DNA of 64,000 bases from the NCBI GenBank assembly GCA_035276475.1, contig DATELQ010000087.1, positions 26,760 through 90,759 on the forward strand, in the 5' to 3' direction. Below the pieces are notes generated by a model. It did no database searches, was not told where the DNA came from, and saw nothing but the letters and a program-made list of their open reading frames with translations. Every line of letters begins with the position of its first letter. The first letter of the stretch is position 1. Made by a program: the position numbers and the translations under genes. The DNA is from DATDFB01 sp035276475. GTDB taxonomy: Bacteria > Acidobacteriota > Thermoanaerobaculia > Gp7-AA8. Positions 19,006 through 26,921 of this stretch are shown here, one piece after another.

Positions 19006-20120
19006 AGCGTGCGGTGGCGGAGGCGTTTGTTGCCGGTCAGGAACGTCATGGCCAGCGTCGTCAGGTACACCGTGAGCTCGACCATGGCCGTGCGGCTCCG
19101 CGTCGCCTCGGCGGCGAGATCGAGCTCGTCGACGCGCCGCTCGACCGACATCACCAGCGCGCGGACGAGCGTGCGGCGGACGCCGGTCCAGTAGTTGATC
19201 TTATCGACGACGTCGCGCCGATGATCGGCGAGGAGCTGCGTCGCCGTGCGGTACTCGACGCCGGCGCGCCGCCGCCCCGGCTCCACGAAGATGTCGGTGA
19301 GGTCGGCGTCGAGCGCCAGCTCCTCGATCGCGCGCGTCTCGTCGATCGTCGTCTCGCGGTAGAACTCCTCGACCGTCTGGGCCATCTCCTCGACCGTGAC
19401 GTCGGTCTCGCCTTCGACGTGCACCGGCGCGCGGTCGCCGAGGTCGTGCGCGACGCGGTCGACGTAGAGCAGCTTCCGCATCGCCCCCCAGCCGTGGTAG
19501 CGCTCGCGCCAGTTCGACTCCGGATCGAGCCACACCGCGAACGTCTCGGCGAAGTCTTCGTCGGGATGCTTCTGCGCGTACCAGCCGGCGATGTGGCGGA
19601 CGTAGTCCTTCGAGAAGGGCACGAAGGGGAAGTCGTCGCGGTAGGGTCGGCGGAAGGAGCCGAAGAGCTCGTGCCACTCCTCGCTGCGAAAGAGCTCGTA
19701 GGCGTAGTTGAAGGCGTGGCCGGCCTCGTGGCGGAGGTAGGTCATGATCTCGCGCTCGCTCTCGACGTCGTTGACGGCGTCCTCGATGCGGGCCACGCGC
19801 GGGTCGCCGAGGTAGAAGGGGATGCCGATCACCGGCTCCTCGGAGGGGCAGCCCCATTCGTCGGAGAGGTAGCAGCGCGGGCGGAACTGCTCCAACCCGG
19901 CGGCGTGAAGCTCGCCGTACAGCGCGCGCACGAACGGCGCGACGGGCGAGCGCTCCAGCGACAGCCCGAGCTCGCGGATCGGCACGGTCAGCAGTTGCCG
20001 CGCCTCGGGCGGCGCTTTCTCGAAGGCGACCACTGCTGGCGATTTCAGCAACAAGCGCGCCGAGGGGCGTTTGCGAAACGTTTCGCCCGCCCGTTGCGGC
20101 ACGCCGTATCGTCGGTGCAT
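19002..20120 (-). CDS. Putative zinc metallopeptidase
   Basis: Starting at ATG 20120 this is 372 residues. The zinc site is H131-E132-x-x-H135 in LRHEAGHAFNYAYELF. A downstream HPDEDFAETFAVWLDP segment supplies a third ligand, which is the gluzincin-type pattern of the 'putative zinc-binding metallopeptidase' family. The family core begins near LTVPIRELGLSLERSP. The start is uncertain: ATG 20120 would overlap the divergent gene's ATG by 2 bp and cover the palindrome at 20073-20086. In-frame TTG codons at 20054/20051 or GTG 20033 are alternatives. No signal peptide. It forms an operon with the ATP-grasp ligase immediately downstream. Confidence 0.8.
   Translation of the reverse strand: MHRRYGVPQRAGETFRKRPSARLLLKSPAVVAFEKAPPEARQLLTVPIRELGLSLERSPVAPFVRALYGELHAAGLEQFRPRCYLSDEWGCPSEEPVIGIPFYLGDPRVARIEDAVNDVESEREIMTYLRHEAGHAFNYAYELFRSEEWHELFGSFRRPYRDDFPFVPFSKDYVRHIAGWYAQKHPDEDFAETFAVWLDPESNWRERYHGWGAMRKLLYVDRVAHDLGDRAPVHVEGETDVTVEEMAQTVEEFYRETTIDETRAIEELALDADLTDIFVEPGRRRAGVEYRTATQLLADHRRDVVDKINYWTGVRRTLVRALVMSVERRVDELDLAAEATRSRTAMVELTVYLTTLAMTFLTGNKRLRHRTL
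20073..20086. promoter_or_regulatory. 14-bp palindrome in divergent promoter area
   Basis: The perfect palindrome GCGAAACGTTTCGC lies 33 bp before the ATG at 20119 and beside candidate starts of the divergent metallopeptidase gene. Its form resembles operators of the LacI/PurR family (central CG with AAAC/GTTT half-sites). No regulator gene is nearby. If functional, it would favour the shorter start (TTG 20054 or GTG 20033) for the metallopeptidase. A single short palindrome can also occur by chance. Confidence 0.35.
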
Positions 20121-20796
20121 GCGCGCCCGATGGCTGGCCCTCCTGCTGTTGGCCGCGCCGCACGCGGCGCTCGCGAATTCTTTTTGCCTCGAGCCGTCGT
20201 CCCGCGACCTCTTGAGCGGCGCGCAATTCGTGGCCATCGTGCGGGCCGCGTCGACCGACGTCCTCACCATCGTCGCCGTGCGCTACGGCAATCCGGGACG
20301 GCGCGCGGCGCTGAAGGTCTCGGAGCATGTCCTGATCCACACGTGCGGCGTCGAGCTCACGCCCCGCGCCGAATACCTAGCAGTGGAGGCGTGCGGAAAG
20401 CTGGCGCTACGGCCTCTCGACCGGGCACAGCGCGATCTCGTGTTCCTCGAGAACCGGCATTTCGTCCGATGGACGGAGGTCGTGCGCATGCTTCGCGACT
20501 GGCAGGAGGGGACGCTGCCGACGGCGCGATTCCACCACTGGATCGCCTCGGCCGACACCGACGAACCCGACGACGACGCGCCGGCGCGGCGCCTCATCGA
20601 GATCCTGGAGTGGACGACAGGCGATCTCGTCAAGGCCCCCGAGAAAGCAGAGGACGTCCGCAACGGTCCGATCGCCATGCTGATCCGCAGCCTCGCCGCG
20701 ATGCCGGCCGAGTGTCAGCCATACGACCTCGTCAACGAGTTGCTGTCGGTGATGTACGACTCGCCGGAGTTTCGGGCGAAAATGCCCAACCCATGA
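20119..20796 (+). CDS. Exported hypothetical protein (225 aa)
   Basis: The N terminus MRARWLALLLLAAPHAALAN is a clear signal peptide. The mature part begins with a cysteine-containing SFCLEPSSRDL and carries three more cysteines (HTCGVELTP, EACGKLALRP, PAECQPYD), suggesting disulfides. Tissue-inhibitor-of-metalloproteinase (OB/netrin-like) folds have a similar early Cys and VAIVRAAS...VSEHVLI strand order, but this is a weak guess. The stop overlaps the EVE-domain gene start (ATGA at 20793-20796). Confidence 0.7.
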   Translation: MRARWLALLLLAAPHAALANSFCLEPSSRDLLSGAQFVAIVRAASTDVLTIVAVRYGNPGRRAALKVSEHVLIHTCGVELTPRAEYLAVEACGKLALRPLDRAQRDLVFLENRHFVRWTEVVRMLRDWQEGTLPTARFHHWIASADTDEPDDDAPARRLIEILEWTTGDLVKAPEKAEDVRNGPIAMLIRSLAAMPAECQPYDLVNELLSVMYDSPEFRAKMPNP

Positions 20797-21203
20797 AGCA
20801 CTGGCTGATGAAGTCCGAGCCCTCCGCCTACTCCATCGACGACCTGAAACGCGACGGCAAGACGAGGTGGGAAGGCGTCCGCAACTTCCAGGCGCGCAAC
20901 TTCATGCGCGACGCGATGCACGCCGGCGACAAAGTCCTCTTCTACGCCTCCAGCGCCGAGCCGTCCGGCGTCACCGGGCTGGCCGAGGTGAGCGGGGAGG
21001 CGGAGCCGGAGAAGGATCCGACGTGGTGCGCGGTCGAGATCCGGCACGTCGAGACCTTCCCGCGCATCGTGCCGCTGGAGACGCTCAAGTCGACCAAGGG
21101 CCTCGAGAACATGGTGGTGACGAAGAAGGGCTCGCGGCTCTCCATTCAGCCGGTGACGAAGAGCGAGTACGACATCGTCGTGAAACTCGGCCGCAAGAAA
21201 TGA
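20793..21203 (+). CDS. EVE-domain protein
   Basis: This 136-residue protein is a complete EVE domain (PUA/YTH-like fold). It opens MKHWLMKSEPSAYSIDDL and shows WEGVRNFQARNFMRD, GDKVLFYASSAEPSGVTGLA and DPTWCAVEIRHVETFPRIVP. The family, which includes human THYN1 and bacterial single-domain EVE proteins, binds modified bases in DNA or RNA (established). Its bacterial housekeeping role is unclear. It is tightly packed between an exported protein and the macro-domain gene with 4-bp overlaps on each side. Confidence 0.92.
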   Translation: MKHWLMKSEPSAYSIDDLKRDGKTRWEGVRNFQARNFMRDAMHAGDKVLFYASSAEPSGVTGLAEVSGEAEPEKDPTWCAVEIRHVETFPRIVPLETLKSTKGLENMVVTKKGSRLSIQPVTKSEYDIVVKLGRKK

Positions 21204-21697
21204 TCGAAGCGATCCGCGCCGACATCACCAGGCTCGACGTCGACGCCATCGTCAACGCCGCCAACTCCTCGCTCTTGGGCGGCGGCGGCGTCGACGGCGC
21301 CATCCACCGCGCCGCCGGTCCGGAGCTCCTCGAGGAGTGCCGCAAGCTCGGCGGATGCCCGACCGGCGAGGCGCGCATCACCCGCGGCTATCGCCTGCCG
21401 GCAAAGTACGTGATCCATACCGTCGGTCCCGTGTGGCACGGCGGCGACCGCGGCGAGCCGGAGCTTCTGGCGTCGTGCTACCGCGAGAGCTTCCGCCTCG
21501 CGGCGGAGCACGGCGTCGCGTCGATCGCGTTTCCCGCGATCAGCTGCGGCGTCTACGGCTATCCGATCGAAGCGGCGACGGAGATCGCCGTCCGCGAGAC
21601 GCGCGCCGCGGTGGAGCGCACCCCATCCATCCGGCACGTCATTTTTGCCTGCTTCAGCAACGACGTCCTTCAGGCGTACCGGAAACTGGTAGAGTAG
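21200..21697 (+). CDS. ymdB: Macro domain O-acetyl-ADP-ribose deacetylase
   Basis: This is a 165-residue MacroD-type macro domain. It has IRADITRLDVDAIVNAANSS, the GGGGVDGAIHRAAG loop, CPTGEARITRGYRLP, YVIHTVGPVWHGG and AFPAISCGVYGYPIEAA. These are the ADP-ribose-binding and catalytic elements of YmdB-like enzymes that deacetylate O-acetyl-ADP-ribose and can remove mono-ADP-ribose from proteins or nucleic acid ends. The start ATG at 21200 overlaps the EVE stop. Its pairing with an EVE reader is of interest (see findings). Confidence 0.93.
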   Translation: MIEAIRADITRLDVDAIVNAANSSLLGGGGVDGAIHRAAGPELLEECRKLGGCPTGEARITRGYRLPAKYVIHTVGPVWHGGDRGEPELLASCYRESFRLAAEHGVASIAFPAISCGVYGYPIEAATEIAVRETRAAVERTPSIRHVIFACFSNDVLQAYRKLVE

Positions 21698-21723
21698 CGC
21701 CCGACGCGCACAGGAGGGCTCTG

Positions 21724-23268
21724 ATGCGATTCAAGGTGGCCCTGGTCGTTCTTTCTCTATTCGCGCTCCCGTTGTTCTCGCAGAACCTCGAGATCCACAC
21801 CATCAACGTCGGCTGGGGCTGCAGCATCCTGGTCAAAGGTCCGAACGGCACGACCGTGCTGCTCGACGCCGGCGACACCGGGCATGGCACGTCGTACGTC
21901 GTCCCGTACCTGCAGGGCATCGGCATCTTCGCCGCAAACGGCCTCGATTACACCATCGCCAGCCATCAGCACTGCGATCACATCGGCGGCATGGACGAGG
22001 TGGTGAACGCCGGCTACGACATCCACGTCAAGAACTACTACAACGGCTCGAGCTACAGCTCCTCGTGCGCGACCGGCTGGAACACCGCCGCGGCGACGAC
22101 GACCGCCGGCTCGCCGGTGTCGATGCCGGTCGGTACGGTCATCCAGCTCGGCAACGGCGCGACGCTCACCTGCATCGCCCGCAACGGCTCGATCATCGGC
22201 GGCGGCAGCGTGAGCGTGAGCGACGAGAACGACCGCTCCATCGCGGTCCTGCTCAAGTACGGCGGCTTCGATTACCTCTGGGCCGGCGACATGGGCGGCG
22301 GCAGCGACGCCTGCACCGGCCGCTCCACGACGCAGACCGACGTGGAGACGTCCGTCATCAACGCCATCTCGCCCGGCGGCGCGAACCCGCTGATCAGCGC
22401 CGGCGGCATCGACGTCATGCACGTCAATCACCACGGCAGCGAGAGCAGCACGAACCCCACGTACTTCAACAAGGCGAAGCCGGAGGTGGCGCTCATCGGC
22501 GTCGGCGACGGCGAGAGCACCGGGTGGGACCTGCCGCGCATCGACGTCGTCGACCACGTCCTCCGTGCCGGCTCGACGTCGTGCATCACCGCGCCCGCGG
22601 CGTTCGTGCTGCAGACGGAGGAGGGGAATCCCGGCAGCACGAACATGAGCACGACCGGCTACTGCGTCGGCAACATCGAGGTGTCGACCGACGGCAGCAC
22701 GTACACGGTCAGCGCCGACGGCGGCGTGCACCAGGGCGTCAACGAGCTGTCGAGCTCCGGCCTGCCGGTGACGAAGACGGTCGACGACGCCATCGACGTC
22801 GGCGGCTGGACGCTGACGCAGGCGAACGCGACGCTCAATTACACGATCCCGACGGGGACGATCATCCAGTCGCACGGCTACGTGATCGTGGCCCGCAACG
22901 CCACGAAGGCGCAGTTCGAGTCGTTCTGGGGCGTGACCCTCGGCGCGAACGTCACGTACGTCAACAGCGCCGACCACATGCCGCAGATCAACGGCAGCGA
23001 GACGTATACGCTGAAGAATTCCGGCGGGACGACGATCGACGGTGCGACGGTCGGGATGGACAGCGGTGCGCTCAAGAGCCTGCAGCGCGCGAACTGCGGC
23101 GCGGTCGGGAGCGCCGGCACGTGGACGAACGTCAGCGCTTCGAGCGCGACGCCGGGCAGCGGCGGCCTCACCGGCTGCGGCAAGGGCGTGTTCATCAACG
23201 AGTTCTCCGACGCCATCGGCACCGGGAACTACATCTACGAGTTCGTGGAGCTCTTCAACGACAACTAG
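21724..23268 (+). CDS. Secreted metallo-beta-lactamase hydrolase with C-terminal lamin-tail domain
   Basis: This 514-residue protein has a signal peptide (MRFKVALVVLSLFALPLFSQ) and an AGGAGG ribosome binding site 6 bp before ATG 21724. Residues about 20-330 form a ComEC/Rec2-type MBL domain: TVLLDAGDTGHG, H81-x-H83-x-D85-H86 in ASHQHCDHIGG, FDYLWAGDMGGG, and VNHHGSESSTNP. This subfamily includes secreted nucleases or phosphodiesterases. Residues about 345-514 look like a lamin-tail domain (DVGGWTLTQANATLNYTIP, HGYVIVARNATKAQFES, SETYTLKNSGGTTID), often attached to extracellular nucleases. No membrane anchor is seen. Extracellular DNA processing is a reasonable inference. Confidence 0.88.
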   Translation: MRFKVALVVLSLFALPLFSQNLEIHTINVGWGCSILVKGPNGTTVLLDAGDTGHGTSYVVPYLQGIGIFAANGLDYTIASHQHCDHIGGMDEVVNAGYDIHVKNYYNGSSYSSSCATGWNTAAATTTAGSPVSMPVGTVIQLGNGATLTCIARNGSIIGGGSVSVSDENDRSIAVLLKYGGFDYLWAGDMGGGSDACTGRSTTQTDVETSVINAISPGGANPLISAGGIDVMHVNHHGSESSTNPTYFNKAKPEVALIGVGDGESTGWDLPRIDVVDHVLRAGSTSCITAPAAFVLQTEEGNPGSTNMSTTGYCVGNIEVSTDGSTYTVSADGGVHQGVNELSSSGLPVTKTVDDAIDVGGWTLTQANATLNYTIPTGTIIQSHGYVIVARNATKAQFESFWGVTLGANVTYVNSADHMPQINGSETYTLKNSGGTTIDGATVGMDSGALKSLQRANCGAVGSAGTWTNVSASSATPGSGGLTGCGKGVFINEFSDAIGTGNYIYEFVELFNDN

Positions 23269-23269
23269 G

Positions 23270-23340
23270 GGTGACGGGTCACGGGTCACAGGTGACGGGT
23301 GGAGGACCCACCTGTCACCCGTTACCTGTCACCTGTGACC
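23270..23340. repeat. GTGACGGGT-type short direct and inverted repeats
   Basis: Several copies of a GTGACGGGT/GTCACGGGT motif appear in direct and inverted orientation. They include complementary arms around 23286-23301 (ACAGGTGACGGGTGG) and 23308-23338 (CCACCTGTCACCCGT and ACCTGTCACCTGTGAC). The element fills the space between convergent genes and supplies the last codons (SQVTGNG) and stop of the minus-strand gene. It is probably a dispersed intergenic repeat that may also end transcription. It has no spacers and is not a CRISPR array. Confidence 0.6.
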
Positions 23341-23620
23341 TCTTTTCCTCCGGTATCGCGATCGGACCTTCCTTGAGATCCTCACGGATGATGAGGTCGA
23401 GGAACATCTCGCGCACGCCGTTCTTGCCGCGCTTGCGGTAGACGCGGCGCACGTCCGACGGCTTCAGCTCGATGCCCGTCATCGTCTCCAGGTATTGGCA
23501 GAAAACGACCGCGCGGGAGCGGAAGGAGATGATCAGGATGAGCAGCAGGACGCCGGCGAAGATCAGCGGCCCGGCCGAGGCGAGCGAGTCGATGCGGAAC
23601 AACGAATCGAGCGTGTTCAT
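23315..23620 (-). CDS. Small single-pass membrane protein (101 aa)
   Basis: The protein starts MNTLDSLFRIDSLASAG and has one transmembrane helix (about residues 18-34, PLIFAGVLLLILIISF). A cytoplasmic basic domain follows (ELKPSDVRRVYRKRGKNGVR, EMFLDLIIREDLKEG). No family recognised. It is divergent from the Rof-like gene. Its C terminus runs into the intergenic repeat, so the last residues are probably not conserved. Confidence 0.6.
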   Translation of the reverse strand: MNTLDSLFRIDSLASAGPLIFAGVLLLILIISFRSRAVVFCQYLETMTGIELKPSDVRRVYRKRGKNGVREMFLDLIIREDLKEGPIAIPEEKRSQVTGNG

Positions 23621-23687
23621 GTGACGCGGACCCGCTCAGAATCGTACCACGGCATTGAACGTGAACTGGACCGCAGAGGAGGCCCCG

Positions 23688-23927
23688 ATGAACCCCGAAC
23701 CGTACCGCCCGATTTCCTGCGATTACCACGATGAGCTGGAAGCGGCGGCCATGCACAAGGAGCGCGTGGAGCTGGAGTTCGAGCTCGAAGGCGTGACGCA
23801 GCGCGAGAGCGGCGTGGTCGACGACGTCTACACCGCCGACGGCGCGGAGTTCATCCGCTTCCGCACCGAGGGCAGCGCCCTGGAGATCCGCCTCGACCAC
23901 ATCATCTCCATGCGGAGAAGCGAGTAA
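23688..23927 (+). CDS. Rof-like Rho-binding antiterminator
   Basis: This 79-residue protein matches the Rof (YaeO) fold and length: PYRPISCDYHDELEAAAMHK at the start, then VELEFELEGVTQRESGVVDD and ALEIRLDHIISMRRSE. In E. coli, Rof binds Rho at its primary RNA site and inhibits Rho-dependent termination. ATG 23688 was chosen because AGAGGAGG at 23675-23682 is 5 bp upstream; the ATG at 23655 lacks this. The call rests on pattern similarity and Rof-like proteins are short, so moderate confidence. Confidence 0.7.
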   Translation: MNPEPYRPISCDYHDELEAAAMHKERVELEFELEGVTQRESGVVDDVYTADGAEFIRFRTEGSALEIRLDHIISMRRSE

Positions 23928-23936
23928 CATCTACTC

Positions 23937-24668
23937 ATGCCGAAGGGACTCTTCTACACCGGCACGGCCTTCTGCCTCTTCCTCGGACTTGCCGCCGCGG
24001 CGGGGCTGGCGCAGCAGCTGCGCGGGCAGGTGACGCTCGTGGCGGTGCACGGCGGCGCGGTCTCGACCTCGTCCGCCGCAGCGTGGGCCATCGTCGTGGC
24101 GCTCGTGGCCGGCATGGCCGCGGCGGCCATCCTCCTGCGCATGGCCGCGCTCCTGGCGGCGCGCAATCTCTTCGCCGCCTTCCTGGCCATCTTCTGCGTC
24201 GGCGGGACCATCGTCTCGCTCGCGGCGGTCGTCCTGCTGCAGTCGCGCATGCTCGTGGCCGAGCGCCACGTGCACGCGCCCCTCAATGCGACGATCGTGC
24301 AGCTCCACTTCGCCGCGGTGATGATGCTCGGCTACTTCCTCTCGATGAGCTTCCTGGCGCTGCGCCCGTACTTCCGCGTCCAGGCCAGCCGCTTCCTCTC
24401 CGCGACCGTTTTCTTCCCGCTGCCGCTCTACCTCCTCATCCTCCTGCAGGAGATGTTCGTGACCGGCTCGCCGGCCGCCCTCCCGGCGGTGACGCCGGCG
24501 TCGATCGTCTTCTTCGCCGCCACCGCGCTCCTCTTCTTCGCCATCAGCGTCCACTGCATCCGCCACCGCCACATGTTCCTGGAGATGACGAATCTCCGCG
24601 AGCTCCTGGAATCGCGGCTGGACCACGGCAAGGAGCGGGTGATCGGGCGCGTGGCGTACGACTCGTAG
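23937..24668 (+). CDS. Multi-pass membrane protein of unknown function
   Basis: This 243-residue integral membrane protein has about six hydrophobic helices (GTAFCLFLGLAAAAGLA, AWAIVVALVAGMAAAAIL, LAIFCVGGTIVSLAAVVLL, LHFAAVMMLGYFLSMSFL, VFFPLPLYLLILLQEMF, IVFFAATALLFFAISVHC). A short charged cytoplasmic tail follows (LRELLESRLDHGKERVIG). Histidines in and near helices (ERHVHAPLNATIVQLHF, VHCIRHRHMF) could bind metal or haem, but no family is recognised. It lies 9 bp downstream of the Rof-like gene and 40 bp upstream of the M1 peptidase. Confidence 0.7.
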   Translation: MPKGLFYTGTAFCLFLGLAAAAGLAQQLRGQVTLVAVHGGAVSTSSAAAWAIVVALVAGMAAAAILLRMAALLAARNLFAAFLAIFCVGGTIVSLAAVVLLQSRMLVAERHVHAPLNATIVQLHFAAVMMLGYFLSMSFLALRPYFRVQASRFLSATVFFPLPLYLLILLQEMFVTGSPAALPAVTPASIVFFAATALLFFAISVHCIRHRHMFLEMTNLRELLESRLDHGKERVIGRVAYDS

Positions 24669-24708
24669 TACCCTGCTCCGGACTACAAACATCCCGGGAG
24701 CCAACCAC

Positions 24709-26694
24709 ATGAAACGTCTCTTTCTCGCCACGGCACTGCTGTGCCTTTCCGTTCCCACGTTCGCCGCGTCGCGCTTCGGCGCGCTCGTCGAGGGCTACCA
24801 GAACCCGAAACCCGGCCCGAGCAGCGCGGTCTCGAACCTCAGCTTCTCCATCGGCCACATGAAGATCAACCTCACCGGCGGCACAGCCTCGCCCGTCATG
24901 GTCGCCGGCCAGCAGATGGCGATCTTCTTCACCGGCGACGGCACGTTCACCTACACGTCCGACGATCCGGTGGAGCGCCCGATCGTCACGCACAACGTGA
25001 AGGTCGACTCCCACCTCAAGCTCGACGTCGACGGCAAGAACGCCGTGATCTCCGGCCCGGTGAGCGAGGTGATGATCTACGCCGGCGGCGTGGCCCTGCC
25101 GCAGGTCGCGGCGGGGAGCGGCCCGGTGTCGCCCGAATTCGCCAAGCACCTCGAGGAGTTCGCCGCCGACGCCTCCACGCCCGGCGCCGCGCACCAGATG
25201 ATCCTCCACGACATCGGCGCGCCGTCGACGAAGTTCGTGCGCGCGGAGATCCGCAGCGGCCGCGATCTTCTCCTCTATCTGTACGACGAGCCGGAGACGA
25301 CCGAGGAGGCGCTGTACTCGATGCAGCATCCCGGCGCGGACGAGCCGGAGATCAAGCATCTCCTTACTGCGCGCGTGCTCTCCGACGTGCCGATCGGCCG
25401 CGACCGCAAGACTCCGCCGCCGCAGCCGTACTACCTGACGGGCGTCGACTACACGCTGGTGGCCGACGGCGACAACGCCAAGCTCAACGTGACGGAGACG
25501 ATCACGCGCAACGACCGCCAGGCCGTGCGCTTCAACATGAGCAACGTTCGCTTCGCCGGCCGCGGCGGCAGCGACGTCCGCCGCTTCCACGTCCTCGGCA
25601 TCACCGACGAGCACGACCACGCCCTGCCGTACGATCATCGCAACGGCGACCTCGTCGTCGGCCTCGAAGGCGTCAGCGGCAACCCGGTGAAGCTGAAGTT
25701 CTCCATCGACGGCAATTTCCTGGTTCGCCAGGGCGGCGACGCGGCGTGGCAACTCGGCCTCAACCCCTGGTTCCCGCAGCCGGAGTTCGGCGGGCAGTTC
25801 TACACGCTGCACTCGCTGATCAAGGTGAAGAAGCCGTTCATCGCCCTCGCGCCGGGAACGACCGTGCACCGCGGCGAGGAAGGGGACTTCAACGTCGTGG
25901 AGAACGTGCTCGACAAGCCGGTGCAGTTCGCCGTCGTGCACGCCGGCAAGTACGAGCTCTATGAAGAGAAGCGGAACGGGCTGACGATCCACGTGGCCTC
26001 GTACGCGGGAAAGAACGAGCGCGCGGCGAAGAAGCTCGCCAATCTCGCCTACCAGATCATCGACTTCTACCAGCCCTTCCTGGGGCCGTTCCCTTTCGAC
26101 GAGTTCAACATCATCCAGATCAATTCCTACGGCTTCGGCGTCGCGCCGGCGGGAACGATGTTCATCACGAACGAAGCGTTCTCGATGCTCGACACGCTGG
26201 ACCAGCTCTTCTCGCAAGGCATCAACGAGCGGTTCGCGCACGAGATCGCGCACCAGTACTGGGCGCACGTGATCAAGATGCCGAGCCCCGAGGAGCAGTG
26301 GCTGACGGAGTCGTTCGCGGAGTATTCGGCGGCGCTGGCCATCAAGAAGATGTTCGGCGAGGGGAAGTACAACACGCTCGTGCAGCACTGGAAGGCGCGG
26401 GCCAAGGAGTACAACGATTGGGCGCCGATCACGCTGGCGAACGAGGTGACGGGCGAGGGCGCCTTCCGGGCCCGCACGTATCTGCTGTACGCGAAGGGGC
26501 CGTACCTCCTCTACACGCTGCACAAGATGCTGGGCGACGACCAGTTCCTGCTCTTCTTCAAGGCCTATCAAGCCAACCGGCGCTTCAAGTTCGGAACGAC
26601 CGCCGACGTGGCCAGCCTCTTGAGCTACATGACGAAGAAGGACCAGATGCCGTTCTTCGACAAGTTCTACTGGGGAACGGCGATGCCGGACTAA
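24709..26694 (+). CDS. Exported M1-family metallopeptidase
   Basis: This 661-residue protein has a signal peptide (MKRLFLATALLCLSVPTFAA). Its zinc site matches the M1 signature exactly: H511-E-I-A-H515 in RFAHEIAHQYWAHVI, then 18 residues to E534 in QWLTESFAEYSAAL. The GAMEN-type substrate loop seems replaced by a segment near YGFGVAPAGTMFITNEAF, as in M1 relatives that are not typical aminopeptidases. The N-terminal half is beta-rich (IGHMKINLTGGTASPVMVAG). It probably degrades peptides in the periplasm or outside the cell. The TAA stop lies inside the arm of the large palindrome at 26691-26921. Confidence 0.9.
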   Translation: MKRLFLATALLCLSVPTFAASRFGALVEGYQNPKPGPSSAVSNLSFSIGHMKINLTGGTASPVMVAGQQMAIFFTGDGTFTYTSDDPVERPIVTHNVKVDSHLKLDVDGKNAVISGPVSEVMIYAGGVALPQVAAGSGPVSPEFAKHLEEFAADASTPGAAHQMILHDIGAPSTKFVRAEIRSGRDLLLYLYDEPETTEEALYSMQHPGADEPEIKHLLTARVLSDVPIGRDRKTPPPQPYYLTGVDYTLVADGDNAKLNVTETITRNDRQAVRFNMSNVRFAGRGGSDVRRFHVLGITDEHDHALPYDHRNGDLVVGLEGVSGNPVKLKFSIDGNFLVRQGGDAAWQLGLNPWFPQPEFGGQFYTLHSLIKVKKPFIALAPGTTVHRGEEGDFNVVENVLDKPVQFAVVHAGKYELYEEKRNGLTIHVASYAGKNERAAKKLANLAYQIIDFYQPFLGPFPFDEFNIIQINSYGFGVAPAGTMFITNEAFSMLDTLDQLFSQGINERFAHEIAHQYWAHVIKMPSPEEQWLTESFAEYSAALAIKKMFGEGKYNTLVQHWKARAKEYNDWAPITLANEVTGEGAFRARTYLLYAKGPYLLYTLHKMLGDDQFLLFFKAYQANRRFKFGTTADVASLLSYMTKKDQMPFFDKFYWGTAMPD

Positions 26695-26921
26695 GCAGAC
26701 CGGGCGCATTCCGCCCACCCACCCGGGAGACGACCGGAGCGCCTCCGGCGGGCCGCCACGGGCGGCAGCGCTGCTTGCCTAAGGCCGACTCACGCGAGTC
26801 GCTCTAAGCGCGAGTCTCGCGATGCACGCGCTTCGATAAGCGCTGCCGGCCGTGCCGGCCCGCCGGAGGCGCCATCGTCGTTCCCTGGAGGCGTGGGCGG
26901 AAATGCATGCGGCCTGCTTAG
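26691..26921. repeat. 231-bp imperfect palindrome (cruciform-like element)
   Basis: The outer arms begin CTAAGCAG (26691-26698) and end CTGCTTAG (26914-26921). GCATTCCGCCCAC at 26706-26718 pairs with 26893-26906 apart from one extra base. A 34-bp inner arm at 26739-26772 pairs with 26839-26872 with two mismatches. Inside are shorter hairpins (CGACTC/GAGTCG at 26786-26801; AGCGCG/CGCGCT at 26807-26832). No open frame is convincing. It could be a MITE-like element with CTAAGCAG ends or a structured RNA end region between convergent genes. Confidence 0.75.

Noticed and set aside
19002..20270. Start of the metallopeptidase at 20270
   Set aside because: It would overlap the divergent exported protein gene by about 150 bp and adds a non-conserved Arg/Ala-rich leader.
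23270..23340. CRISPR or attachment site
   Set aside because: The short motif repeats in both orientations without spacers; no integrase or mobile gene nearby.
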